Program-made: the position numbers and the translations under genes | Shown: piece after piece, positions 48,293 through 57,267 of the stretch | Layout: every line of letters begins with the position of its first letter | Position numbering within the stretch: position 1 is the first letter of the stretch | The notes under the pieces: model-generated | What the model was told of the DNA's origin: nothing | Database searches by the model: none | The model's input: only the letters and a program-made list of their open reading frames with translations | Assembly (NCBI GenBank): GCA_016703765.1 | Contig: JADJBL010000011.1 | Span: 62,001-126,000 of the forward strand | Direction: 5' to 3' | Length of the DNA: 64,000 nucleotides | Origin: Saprospirales bacterium | GTDB taxonomy: Bacteria > Bacteroidota > Bacteroidia > Chitinophagales > Saprospiraceae

Positions 48293-49447
48293 GTGAAAAA
48301 ACTCGCCATCCTCGCCACCCATCCCATTCAATACTACGCCCCCGTATTCAGGCTCATAACCGGGCGTGGGAAGATCGGCCTCAAGGTCTTCTACACCAAA
48401 GCTCCGGAAGCTACCCTGTTCGACAAGGGCTTTGGAAGGAAGGTGGAATGGGATATCCCCCTGCTAGATGGCTATGAATATGAATTCCCTCCGCCTTCTC
48501 AAAAACTTCGGCGGACACAACCAGTCACTAGTCACAAGTCACTAATCACCAGTTACGCCCCCGACGCCCTCCTCGTCTTCGGCTGGAACTTCCCCGGCCA
48601 CCTGAAGCTCATGCGGCATTTCCACGGAAAGATCCCCGTCTGGTTTCGCGGCGACTCCACCTTGCTGGATGAAAAGGCCGGGCTGAAAACCCTGGCCCGC
48701 AGGCTGTTCCTGCGCTGGGTGTACGGGCATGTGGACAAGGCCTTCTATGTGGGCTCGAACAATAAGGCCTACTTCCTGGCCCACGGCCTGCGGGAAGACC
48801 AACTCGTTTTTTCGCCCCACGCCATCGACAACGAGCGTTTTGCGGATAGCCCGGAGCGGGCTTATGAAGCTCGGGCCAAAGCCTGGCGCACAGATCTCGG
48901 GCTCTCCGAGCACGATACCGTCATCCTGTTTGCGGGGAAGCTCGAGCCAAAAAAAGATCCCCTGTTGCTCATCGAGGCGGTCCAGGGTTTGAATGCGGGC
49001 TTGTCCCGGCCGCTCAAACTGGTGTTGGTGGGAACCGGGGTTTTGGAAAACGCCGTCCGCGAAAAAGTAAGCGCAGATAAAAACCTGCGCTGGCTGGGCT
49101 TCCAAAATCAGAGCCAGATGCCGGTGGTGTACCGCCTGGGCGATGTCTATTGCCTGCCCTCCAAAGGCCCCGGCGAGACCTGGGGCCTGGCGGTGAACGA
49201 GGCGATGGCCTGCTCCCGTCCTGCGATCGCCAGCGACCGCTGCGGGTGTGCGGTGGATCTGATCCGCGATGGGGAAACGGGATTTTCGTTTAAAGCCAAC
49301 TCCCTAAGTTCCCTGCAGGAAGCCCTCCAAAAAATTACCGCCTCAAACCTGGAAATATTAGGCCGGAACGCCTTGGGACATATTCAGGATTGGAGTTTCT
49401 CATCCCAAGTCCTTACTTTTGAAAACCAACTAAAAACTAAAAATTAA
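48293..49447 (+). CDS. Family 4 glycosyltransferase
   Basis: GTG start at 48293, 384 residues, unbroken. KKLAILATHPIQYYAPVFRLI is a typical GT4 opening; LFAGKLEPKKDPLLLIEAV is the phosphate-binding loop, and PGETWGLAVNEAMACSRP the E-x7-E motif. Residues about 70-87 (QKLRRTQPVTSHKSLITS) are encoded by a CGCCGAAG-like unit plus an AGTCACY heptamer array and look inserted between normal GT4 elements. The last residues (NQLKTKN) come from an AT-rich repeat at the stop codon. Confidence 0.87.
   Translation: MKKLAILATHPIQYYAPVFRLITGRGKIGLKVFYTKAPEATLFDKGFGRKVEWDIPLLDGYEYEFPPPSQKLRRTQPVTSHKSLITSYAPDALLVFGWNFPGHLKLMRHFHGKIPVWFRGDSTLLDEKAGLKTLARRLFLRWVYGHVDKAFYVGSNNKAYFLAHGLREDQLVFSPHAIDNERFADSPERAYEARAKAWRTDLGLSEHDTVILFAGKLEPKKDPLLLIEAVQGLNAGLSRPLKLVLVGTGVLENAVREKVSADKNLRWLGFQNQSQMPVVYRLGDVYCLPSKGPGETWGLAVNEAMACSRPAIASDRCGCAVDLIRDGETGFSFKANSLSSLQEALQKITASNLEILGRNALGHIQDWSFSSQVLTFENQLKTKN
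48514..48554. repeat. AGTCACY-type array inside a glycosyltransferase gene
   Basis: CAGTCACTAGTCACAAGTCACTAATCACCAGT-like units run through the gene in frame, encoding Pro-Val-Thr-Ser-His-Lys-Ser-Leu-Ile-Thr-Ser. It is a degenerate version of the arrays at 12.78 and 63.25 kb. Confidence 0.55.
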
Positions 49448-49457
49448 AAACTCAACA
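49425..49457. repeat. AT-rich repeat at a stop codon
   Basis: AACTAAAAACTAAAAATTAAAAACTCAAC-type sequence covers the stop of the glycosyltransferase at 49447 and matches one arm of the repeats near 10.03 and 16.66 kb. Only one arm is present here. Confidence 0.5.
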
Positions 49458-49459
49458 CT

Positions 49460-50847
49460 CTGAAATATATCCCCCTTTATATCCCTTTCATCCTCAGCCT
49501 GGCCTTGTCGACCATGCCGGAGTTGTCCTATTGGGTGGCATGGGGAGGCTCCTTGTTTATTTTGGCTTTGGTTTTTCTCGGGCCTGCGAAGAATCTGCCC
49601 GAGCGGCGGCCATGGGATCAACAACTTCTGAGGCCCTTGTTTTTGCCCCATTTTATTTTTGCGGGGTATATGGGCTTGAGTTCGGTATTCCACTTCCTCT
49701 ACTCCAAGGGGTATGTATACTTTACCCCGGTTGGGGATCCCGCTCCGCAGGAATATTTCCTGCAGCTGGCGGAGGCTCAGCAATTGTACGTTTTAGCTCA
49801 TGCGGCCCTGGTTCACGGCATCATGCTGGCATCCCGATACAGGGCGCCGAAGTTTTCCCTTGAATTCAAATCCTATTCCGGAGGAGCGCTGGTCCTGGCA
49901 TTTCTGGCAATAGGGCTTACGGCACTGTTCCACGCCGTACCGGGGCTGGACCAGTTTGCCGTAAAACCGACAACCTGAGCCTGGTGGCCAGCGTGGTAGC
50001 CGTAGCCCTGGTTTTGCCCGAAAGGAAATGGATGTATTCCGTTGTGGCGCTTGCCTTGTTCGGCGCCAACCTGTTTCAATCTTTTATTTCGGGATGGAAG
50101 GAAGACATTTTGGTTCCGCTGATCCTGCTGGGCGCTTTGTTGTATCCCCAGTATAAAAAGCCCGTGATCGTGTTGGGTTCTATTTCTATTGTTTTCCTGC
50201 TCTTTGTCCTCCCGTTTTTCACCAATATTATTCGGGAGCAGAGCTGGCAGGGGCAGGCGGAGGCCACAACCGCAGCCCTGGAGGCTTTTGAAACGCTTCA
50301 GAACGCATCTTCCAAAGAGCTGGCAGATGTGAACTGGAATTTTCTCGTATTCCGCTTTTCCGAAATATCCAATTTCGTCAAATACATGGAAAATGTGCCT
50401 GCGAACAGGCCTTTTTACGACTGGCAGATCATCGACCAGGGCTTTCTCAATATTCTCCCGCGAACCCTTTTCCCCGACAAACCCAACATGGAGGCGATGG
50501 TGATGGAGCGGGTGCTTGAAAATGGGATCATCGAATGGTATTCTGTGGACAAGGTATCGGCAAAACCACAATTGGTCGTCGACGGATATCTTTCCTTCGG
50601 GATGTTCGGCTCCTGGCTCTTTTGCTTTCTGATCGGCCTCTTATCCGCCTTTTCCTCTGTCGTGGCGGAGCGGTGGTTCGGAGGCTACCTTTGGGGAACC
50701 GGACTAATCTACACTGGCCTTTTTCAGGTCTTCTGGAGGGGTTCCTGCTGGGAGTTCATCATCAATATCTTTATTTGGAGCTTCATTTTGATGGGACTGC
50801 TTTTCGTCCTGTTTCGGGGATTTGGTTTCTTAAAAAAAGTGAGCTGA
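49460..50847 (+). CDS. Wzy-like polysaccharide polymerase, one frame break
   Basis: The open frame reaches back to a CTG at 49460 (LKYIPLYIPFILSLALSTMPEL) just after the repeat; no ATG is near, so the start is uncertain. The frame breaks near 49,965 (LDQFAVK...NLSLVASVVAVALVLPE). About 460 residues with roughly ten hydrophobic segments, and a long polar loop (about residues 250-350) containing DWQIIDQGFLNILPRTLFPDKP. The PR-LWPDKP-type motif is also in the protein at 60.1 kb and is common in O-antigen polymerase-like proteins. It should link repeat units at the periplasmic face. Confidence 0.75.
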
Positions 50848-50856
50848 GCGGTGGGA

Positions 50857-51558
50857 ATGATCTATTTCACGCATATACCCAAAACCGCCGGAACGGCTTT
50901 TAAGAGGAACGTCCTCGAGGCCAATTTTCCGAAAAGGGTCTTCAGTCCAAAAGGATTTCGCCAATTCGCCCTTCAATCATTTCCGGATCATTCCTGTATT
51001 TCCAATCACTTTCCCTACGGGGTTCACGTCTTAAAGCCTCTCCGTAAAGCGAGCTACCTCACTTTTTTGAGAGACCCCGTGGAAAGGTCCATCAGCCATT
51101 ATTATTTCGTATTGCAACTGAAATATGAAAAATGGCAGCATCCGGATTACGCTCGGCATAGCGCATTTTCGCTGGAGGAAATTTGGCAGGACGAGCCCGG
51201 GCAACGTTACGGGGCCTTGAAGAGCAACTTGCAAACGAGGTTCATAGCGGGTCTCGGCACGGGGTTCTATTTAAAAACGAGCCCGGCAAAGATGTTGAAA
51301 ACCGCAAAAATGCATTTGCGCGATAAATACCTCTTTGTCGGTATCCAGGAGCGATTCCCCGAATCCTGTCGCCTGTTTCAAAGCCTTTTCCCTGCCGAAC
51401 CGACAAACCTGGAAGAACGGCCCATGAAAACGGAAAAAAAGCCGGAATTGTCCTCCTCCACACTTCTCGCGATTGAAAATGCCAACGAACTGGACCTGGA
51501 ATTGTATCAATACGGCTTGAAATTATTTGAAAACAGGTCGATTGCCGCCGGGAAATAA
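50857..51558 (+). CDS. Sulfotransferase family protein (5 of 5)
   Basis: ATG at 50857 (a GTG two codons earlier is less likely), 233 residues. IYFTHIPKTAGTAFKRNVLE contains the PAPS loop PKTAGTAF, and SYLTFLRDPVERSISHYYFVLQ is the 3'-phosphate block. The layout matches the sulfotransferase family 2 type, related to chondroitin and heparan 2-O enzymes. It directly follows the polymerase gene and abuts the next glycosyltransferase without a gap. Confidence 0.85.
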   Translation: MIYFTHIPKTAGTAFKRNVLEANFPKRVFSPKGFRQFALQSFPDHSCISNHFPYGVHVLKPLRKASYLTFLRDPVERSISHYYFVLQLKYEKWQHPDYARHSAFSLEEIWQDEPGQRYGALKSNLQTRFIAGLGTGFYLKTSPAKMLKTAKMHLRDKYLFVGIQERFPESCRLFQSLFPAEPTNLEERPMKTEKKPELSSSTLLAIENANELDLELYQYGLKLFENRSIAAGK

Positions 51559-52707
51559 TTGAAAATCCTCCACATCACCCCCTCCTACCTGCCCGCCACT
51601 ATTTACGGCGGACCCACGTTCAGCGTGAGCCGCCTGTGTGAAAGCCTGGTTTCTGCAGGAGCACAGGTGCGAGTGCTCACGACCACCGCCAACGGGAAAA
51701 TGAAGCTCGACACCGTGCCCCGGCCAATCGCAACAGGTTCACGGGGTGGAGGTTTTTTACTACCCCCGCCTCACCAAAGACCACACCCACTTTTCCCCGC
51801 AGCTATTGAGGCAGGTTTGGATACAATGCCGGCGGTTCGATGCAGTGCATATCCATTCCTGGTGGAACCTCGTCGCGGTGCTTTCTTTTCTGGTCTGCCG
51901 GATTCGCGGGGTCAGGCCCATCGTTTCCCCTCGTGGCATGTTGAGCCCCTACTCAAAAGGCGCCGGTAGAAGCTTGCTCAAATCTGGGGTGTTTTTACTT
52001 ACCAAAAGGCAATTGGAGCGCGGCGCCTTTCTGCATTACACCTCCACACAGGAACTGGAAAAAAGCATGGTGAAGGCACGGTCTTTTATCGCTCCGAATA
52101 TCGTGGAGCTGCCTGATTTCAGGCCTTCCCGGAAAATGCTAGAGCGGAGTTTCGTCTTTGTTTTTTGGGTAGGATCGACCCGGTAAAGGGACTGGAATGG
52201 TTGTTCCGGTCGCTCCCCCGCCTTTCTTTTCCCTTGCAGCTGGAAATCGTGGGAGATGGTCAGAAGGATTACCTCCAATCTTTAAAAACGCTCGCTTCTC
52301 AATTGGAAATAGAAAAAAGGATCTCCTGGGCGGGCTGGCTTTCCGAGGGCCCCAAGTTTGACAAGATCCGGTCTGCTGATTTGATCGTGCTCCTCTCCCG
52401 GCACGAAAACTTCGCCAACGTCGTCCTCGAATCCCTCGCCGTGGGCACGCCCGTGTTGCTGAGCGACCAGGTGGGCCTGAGCGACTACGTGCTGGAAAAC
52501 GACCTGGGCTGGGTGACGCCGCTCGACCAGGAAAAAATCTCCCAAACACTGGAAGCAGCCTTCCGGGACAGCGAAAAGCGCCGCCGCATTCGGGAGCACG
52601 CGCCCGGAATCATCCGGCGGGATTTCGATGCGGGGAGGGTGGCGGAGGGGTATTTGGGGGCGTATATGGAGGTTTCAAAACCATCATTTCATGGTAAGAA
52701 AAAATAG
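51559..52707 (+). CDS. Family 4 glycosyltransferase, two frame breaks
   Basis: TTG start at 51559 (first base after the previous stop). KILHITPSYLPATIYGGPTFSVSRL is the GT4 donor loop region. Frames change near 51,730 (into VEVFYYPRLTKDHTHFSP) and 52,160 (into GRIDPVKGLEWLFRSL, the phosphate-binding loop). ENFANVVLESLAVGTPVLLSDQVGLSDYV is the E-x7-E region. About 383 residues, ending at TAG 52707. It is the last gene before the accessory island. Confidence 0.83.
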
Positions 52708-52754
52708 TTGCACTATCCAGTTTTATTGCCTACATTTGGAAATGTATTCCAAAT
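52708..52754 (+). promoter_or_regulatory. Promoter with overlapping palindromic operator
   Basis: TTG (52708-52710) and TACATTTG (52731-52738) are spaced by 20 bp, fitting the Bacteroidota -33/-7 promoter. A perfect dyad, ATTTGGAA-ATGTA-TTCCAAAT (52734-52754), overlaps the -7 box and start region 17 bp before the ATPase gene. A bound repressor would block transcription; its identity is unknown. Confidence 0.7.
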
Positions 52755-52771
52755 ATAATAATTAAAATGGA

Positions 52772-54027
52772 ATGATACTGGAGTTTAGCGTCGAAAACTT
52801 TCGCTCTTTCCGTAGCATGCAAACTTTTTCCATGATACCGGATGAGGGGAAACAGGAATCCGTCGAGCATATCCTGGAAATATCAGACAAATACCAGGCG
52901 CTCAAGTCGGCAGTAATCTATGGGGCGAACGCCTCCGGAAAGAGCAACTTTATGCGGGCGCTTCAAGCGTTGCGGAATGCCGTGCTCACCTCCGCAGACC
53001 TTGGACCGGATCAGCGTATTGAGAGTTATATGCCTTATCGGTTTAATCCCCGTACGATCGACGCCCCTACGGTATTTGAAATCGACTTTTTGGTAGAGAA
53101 GGTTCGATACCATTACCATTTAATCCTTCTCGAGCGAGAAGTGAAGGAAGAGCTCCTCTTGTTTTATCCGGAAGGACGCGAATCCAGGCTTTTCAAAAGG
53201 AAAGGACAAACATTCGAGTTTGGCGATTATCTCAAAGGTCCCAAAACGGTCGTTTCCCGATTGACCGGAAAAAACCAATTATTCCTGTCAAAGGCTGCCC
53301 GGAATAATATGGAGCAATTGGAATCGGTATACCGCTTTTTTGCACAGGGTTTTATGCCCATCCCTTTTCTGGATAATTGGGCGGATAATTACTATATCGA
53401 CCGGATCGCAAAAGAGATGATCAATGCCCGTCAAAGCGCAAAGTTCCTTGAAAATTTCAGACTTTTGATCAAGAGTTTCGATGCCGGAATCCATAATTTT
53501 AAATCCGAAAAACACGACTTCCCCTTTCTGGAAAAGACTATGAAGTATGGATGGAACACGACATTTTCGACGACGAAGGGAATAGGGCGGGAAGCTCTTT
53601 TTTCTCTATCGAAGAAGAATCGGCCGGTACTCAGAAGCTGTTTGTTTTAGGCGGATTGATATTGCGTGCTCTTATGAATGGGCGCGTTATTGTGATCGAT
53701 GAATTTGAACGAAGCCTCCATCCCCTGATTAGCAACTATCTAATCCAGTTGTTTCACGATCCAAATATCAACCCAAAAGGTGCGCAACTGATCCTGGCCA
53801 CTCACGACACCAATTTGTTGAGCGCCGCCGCATTTCGACGAGATCAGATATGGATCGTAGAGAAAGACAGTACAGGAAGCTCTGAACTTTTCTCTTTAGC
53901 TGACGTCAAGGGCATCCTCAAAGACGCCCCCTATGAAAAGTGGTACTTATCCGGCCGCTTGGGTGGTATTCCGTCCATCCAAAGTCTCGATTTTGAGCTC
54001 AACTACGCGGCGGATGAAAAGGAGTAG
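52772..54027 (+). CDS. AAA family ATPase (AbiLi/RloA-like), one frame break
   Basis: ATG at 52772. LEFSVENFRSFRSMQTFSM is the typical N-terminus of OLD/RloA-type ATPases, and Walker A is GANASGKSN (residues 51-59). The frame shifts near 53,555, after DFPFLEKTMKYGWNT, and the next frame gives SAGTQKLFVLGGLILRAL (signature), VIVIDEFERSLHP (Walker B) and ILATHDTNLL (H-loop). About 418 residues. It overlaps rloB by 14 bp. ATPase plus RloB pairs form the AbiL-type abortive infection and R-M linked Rlo systems; a role in phage defence is inferred from that. Confidence 0.85.
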
Positions 54028-54622
54028 CAAAAAAGTAAAAAGGGTAAAGAAGCGAATCCTGATTCTCTGTGAAGGGTTAACTGAAAAAAACTACTTTCAG
54101 GCGATCAAAGAAGACCCCGATTACAGTCAGGCCCTATTGGCTGTCAATCCTCAGGTTGTGGCTGCAAAAAGCCCTACTCCGGAACAGGTAGTCAGAGAAG
54201 CCTTACAACGAGCCCAAAAGGCCCAAGAGGAAGGAAACGCCTATGACAAGGTTTGGGTGGTTTTTGATCACGACCATCACATATATCGAAAAACAGCTTA
54301 CGAACAGGCACAAAAAAGCACCATCAACGTAGGGTTTTCGGCTATTTCATTTGAAACCTGGTTTTTGCTGCATTTTGTCAGATCGGCCAAAGTCTTTGAA
54401 ACTGCAAATGCTTTGTTAACCGAGTTAAGGAAGTACTACCAGGGGTATCAAAAAGCCAGGCAAAACGATTTTTCAAACTTGAAAGATAAGTTGGAAACGG
54501 CCCTGAGTAATACGACCTGGCTCAAGAGCCAAACTACTCCCCCTAACAAGCACATTACAGATTGCAACCCATGGACCGATGTAGATGTCCTGGTTTTGGA
54601 ACTTATTCGAGCAGGTGAATAA
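54014..54622 (+). CDS. rloB: RloB-like (AbiLii-type) effector
   Basis: ATG at 54014, 202 residues. RILILCEGLTEKNYFQAI (Glu20, Glu24) and VWVVFDHDHH (Asp85, Asp87) form a TOPRIM-like metal site, and ISFETWFLLHF is the next conserved block of RloB proteins. TOPRIM-fold effectors paired with OLD/AAA ATPases typically nick or cut nucleic acid when released by infection; for this gene that is inference. It is translationally coupled to the ATPase and shares its promoter. Confidence 0.85.
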   Translation: MKRSSKKVKRVKKRILILCEGLTEKNYFQAIKEDPDYSQALLAVNPQVVAAKSPTPEQVVREALQRAQKAQEEGNAYDKVWVVFDHDHHIYRKTAYEQAQKSTINVGFSAISFETWFLLHFVRSAKVFETANALLTELRKYYQGYQKARQNDFSNLKDKLETALSNTTWLKSQTTPPNKHITDCNPWTDVDVLVLELIRAGE

Positions 54623-54653
54623 GGACTTTTCGTTTAGAGTCTTAACGATGTAT

Positions 54654-54679
54654 TGAACAAAAAACCCATTTTTTGTTCA
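54654..54679 (+). terminator. AT-rich hairpin after rloB
   Basis: TGAACAAAAAA and TTTTTTGTTCA form an 11-bp perfect stem around CCCA, 32 bp after the rloB stop. The stem ends in a T run, so it may terminate the operon. A second dyad, GTATGTAAAA/TTTTACATAC, lies at 54772-54798 and could belong to the next gene's control region. Confidence 0.6.
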
Positions 54680-54870
54680 GTACGCTGGTAGTTAATGAAT
54701 AAAACAACCAGATTCTTTCAGGAAAAACCTGCGCATTTCCTTTGGTTAGGAACTCTTCCCCTCTCAAATTCGTATGTAAAAAAGAAGATTTTACATACAG
54801 AATAGGCGCTTGAAACCCAAACAATTATCCTGCCGACTGCCGTGTCGAATCTTCTTAAAGAGGATTAGCC

Positions 54871-55335
54871 ATGGCAAAAAACCTGCTTTTTCCACTCAAG
54901 AGCCTGGATATCACCAAGGTCCGGGAGCGCAACAGCACCCCCAATGAGGGCCTGTTCTGGAAAATCATCTCTGCATTGGACATGGATCAAAAGGACGACG
55001 ACGACAAACTGCGGCCGGCCCTTGAAAAACTCCAACTCCTGCCCATACCCTATATCCTGGGCTTTGAAGAAGGGCTCCAATTCAAAATCTTCCATGCTTC
55101 GCTCCAGCTCCACCCCACGGCAGTGGCGAGAGGCCTGCGCAATGACATGTTTGGATTAGGGGTGCGGTATGTTATTTGCGGCGCCATCGCCAGGGGCAAG
55201 GACTATTTCCAGGCCGAGACGAAAAACCCGGGATGGATCCCAAAGGCCGATTTCTTTCAACCCCTGCTCACCCTGGCTACCTGGGCCTACGAGCTCAAAA
55301 CCGGGCTCCCCGATCTGCGGTATGGGGATAGGTAG
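54871..55335 (+). CDS. DUF4240-like protein of unknown function
   Basis: ATG at 54871, 154 residues. NEGLFWKIISALD with a following acidic stretch (DQKDDDDK) resembles the opening of DUF4240 proteins, and the mostly helical remainder (FEEGLQFKIFHASLQLHP, GVRYVICGAIARGKDYF) is compatible. No catalytic residues or membrane segment are evident. It is isolated between AT-rich intergenic stretches in the accessory island. Confidence 0.55.
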   Translation: MAKNLLFPLKSLDITKVRERNSTPNEGLFWKIISALDMDQKDDDDKLRPALEKLQLLPIPYILGFEEGLQFKIFHASLQLHPTAVARGLRNDMFGLGVRYVICGAIARGKDYFQAETKNPGWIPKADFFQPLLTLATWAYELKTGLPDLRYGDR

Positions 55336-55507
55336 GAGGTAGTTCCCAATGATGATAAAAATTCAATCCCCCACTTTTTGTAAATATCTGATAATCAGTC
55401 CTCAGTTTTTCAAAAACATCTCCTCAGCCCTATTATTGGAGGGTAAGATTGAAAAAACACGCAGTTCTCCTGAACCAAACAATCCCCGATTTTTGTAGAA
55501 AGATTAT

Positions 55508-55831
55508 GTGCCAATGGAACATCGGGGAAGGTTTCAAGCCCAGGGTGGCGGAATTGAGGAGTCCGAGTCCTGGGCTCAGTCTCGTCCATTAAGTGTAAAA
55601 AAAGCTTTAGAACTTTTGAAAAGGCTTATTGACAAGTTACATAAGGAGGACTACGAGAAAAGGAAAACACCTTTTTTGAAAACCCGGGTATTCATCGAAG
55701 AAGCTGGAAAAAATGGAGGTGTATCTTCTCCGGTAAAACGGTCGTTTAAGGTTAAAGGGTCGAAAGACGAGCGGGTAGACATTGAAGTGTTGTCTGGAAA
55801 AGCATTTATTAAGGAAAGCAATGATTCATAA
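55508..55831 (+). CDS. Hypothetical protein
   Basis: A GTG at 55508 (or ATG at 55514) gives 107 or 105 residues. The first about 28 residues are poorly protein-like and overlie a tRNA-like fragment, so the true start may be further downstream. The rest (ALELLKRLIDKLHKEDYEKRK, SFKVKGSKDERVDIEVLSGK) is Lys-rich and looks coding. I recognise no domain. It precedes another unknown gene by 12 bp, so the two may work together. Confidence 0.45.
   Translation: MPMEHRGRFQAQGGGIEESESWAQSRPLSVKKALELLKRLIDKLHKEDYEKRKTPFLKTRVFIEEAGKNGGVSSPVKRSFKVKGSKDERVDIEVLSGKAFIKESNDS
55538..55575 (+). other. tRNA-Leu-like fragment (possible attachment-site remnant)
   Basis: GCCCAGG (55538-55544) pairs perfectly with CCTGGGC (55569-55575) as a 7-bp acceptor-like stem. 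GTGGCGGAATTG follows the 5' strand as in tRNA-Leu D-arms, and AGTCCGAGTCC precedes the 3' strand like a degenerate T-arm. The anticodon and variable arms are absent, so it is not a working tRNA. Confidence 0.35.
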
Positions 55832-55843
55832 ATTTCAGTCGCG

Positions 55844-56254
55844 ATGGTAATTAAGAACCAACAAGGGAAAGGAAATGGCCCTCATTTTTTGTTCAAAAAC
55901 TTTTTGGACGATAAAAGGGTATACCGCCTTAACCAGGCTTTTTGGAGAAAACAGATCCGAAAAACATTGGGAAACGACTTTCCTCTTTCTACACTTTGGG
56001 TAAAGGAGACCTTTAATAATGGTCGTCCATTTTACGATGGCAACCCCATTTTCAGTGCAAGACTCTCGTCCGATAAAGCATTGCGTATAGTACAAGAAGA
56101 ACCTGAAAGCAATACTGTTGAATTTGGCTATTGGACTGAAAAAACCAGCTTGGATAGGGGGCAGGTGGTAGAGGAAATGGTGATCTCCTTGGAGTTGTCC
56201 CGCGAATCCCGGCAACTTGCCATTGATGCAATTCAAAAATTTATCCACAAGTAG
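55844..56254 (+). CDS. Hypothetical protein
   Basis: ATG at 55844, 136 residues, ending at TAG 56254. FLFKNFLDDKRVYRLNQAFW, LWVKETFNNGRPFYDGNPIFSARL and TVEFGYWTEKTS are well-formed segments with aromatic and charged residues; the C-terminus is a helix (ELSRESRQLAIDAIQKFI). No family is recognised. It is co-directional with the gene 12 bp upstream and is low in GC compared with the polysaccharide genes. Confidence 0.55.
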   Translation: MVIKNQQGKGNGPHFLFKNFLDDKRVYRLNQAFWRKQIRKTLGNDFPLSTLWVKETFNNGRPFYDGNPIFSARLSSDKALRIVQEEPESNTVEFGYWTEKTSLDRGQVVEEMVISLELSRESRQLAIDAIQKFIHK

Positions 56255-56288
56255 CTCATTTTTAAATCATTATATGACTTTTTTGATA

Positions 56289-56330
56289 TTACTCAATACG
56301 CTGAGTAATTTTACTCAATACGTTGAGTAA
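56289..56330 (+). promoter_or_regulatory. Two tandem palindromic operator-like sites
   Basis: TTACTCAATACGCTGAGTAA (56289-56308) and TTACTCAATACGTTGAGTAA (56311-56330) are nearly identical 20-bp units, each an inverted repeat TTACTCA...TGAGTAA. Their 22-bp spacing places them on the same face of the helix, 20 bp before the glycosyltransferase ATG. A dimeric regulator probably binds here. Confidence 0.65.
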
Positions 56331-56349
56331 CCCACCTTCTTCTCTGCAC

Positions 56350-57264
56350 ATGCCCCCCAACTTCTCCATCATCATCCTCACCCACAACGAAGAGAAAAAC
56401 CTCCCGGCCTGCCTCGACAGCCTGCAAGGGCTGGACGCGCCGGTCTTTGCGGTAGATTCCTTTTCCAGCGACCGCACCCTCGATATCTTCCGCGAACGAG
56501 GCATTGCTTTTGTGCAGCACCCCTTCGAAAATTACTCCAAACAACGCAACTGGGCCCAGCAAAACCTACCGCTCCAAACGGACTGGGTGCTCCACCTCGA
56601 CGCTGGAGAGCGCTGTACCCCCGACATGGTGCGCTGGCTACAAACGGGGTTTGACCCCGAAGGGGCCGTGGACGGCTACATGTTCAGCCGCCGGACGATC
56701 TTCCTGGGGCGCTGGATCCGGCGGGGCGGGCACTACCCCAACTACCATCTGCGCCTCTTCCGCCGCAACCGCGGCCGCTGCGAAGCCAAGGCCTATGACC
56801 AGCATTTCGTATGCGAAGGCCTCACCCGGCATCTTCCTGCCGGCGTCGATCTCATCGACACGGTGGCCGATACCTTACTGGACTTTACGCAATCGCACGC
56901 GCACTGGGCGCTGTTCGAAGCCATCGAGACGGTGGCCCATGCCCGCGATCAGGGAGAGGTCAGGGCGAGATTTTTCGGCACGCCCATCGAGCGCCGCCGC
57001 TGGCTCAAAACCCGGATCTTTCAACGGGCGCCTCTTTTTATCCGGGCCTTCGGGTATTTCCTCTACCGGTATTTTCTCCTCCTGGGCTTTCTCGACGGCC
57101 GGATGGGACTGGTTTTTCACTTCCTCCAGGGCTGCTGGTTCCGCTTCCTCATCGACGCCAACGTGGCGGACCTGCGCCGGCGCATGCGCTCGACGGGCAA
57201 GTCGCTGGAAGAGGTGGTGTCCTCGAATTATGGCGAACGATATTTAAAGGCTTTGGGGAAGTAA
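56350..57264 (+). CDS. Family 2 glycosyltransferase (WaaE/KdtX-like)
   Basis: ATG at 56350 preferred over a TTG at 56323 that lies within the operator-like repeat; 304 residues. FSIIILTHNEEKNLPACLDSL, VDSFSSDRTLDI, NWAQQNLP, WVLHLDAGERCTP (metal site) and GHYPNYHLRLFRR are the blocks of the WaaE/KdtX branch of GT2, which extends LPS core or related glycans. Its neighbour 3 bp downstream is a GT4. Confidence 0.87.
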   Translation: MPPNFSIIILTHNEEKNLPACLDSLQGLDAPVFAVDSFSSDRTLDIFRERGIAFVQHPFENYSKQRNWAQQNLPLQTDWVLHLDAGERCTPDMVRWLQTGFDPEGAVDGYMFSRRTIFLGRWIRRGGHYPNYHLRLFRRNRGRCEAKAYDQHFVCEGLTRHLPAGVDLIDTVADTLLDFTQSHAHWALFEAIETVAHARDQGEVRARFFGTPIERRRWLKTRIFQRAPLFIRAFGYFLYRYFLLLGFLDGRMGLVFHFLQGCWFRFLIDANVADLRRRMRSTGKSLEEVVSSNYGERYLKALGK

Positions 57265-57267
57265 AGA

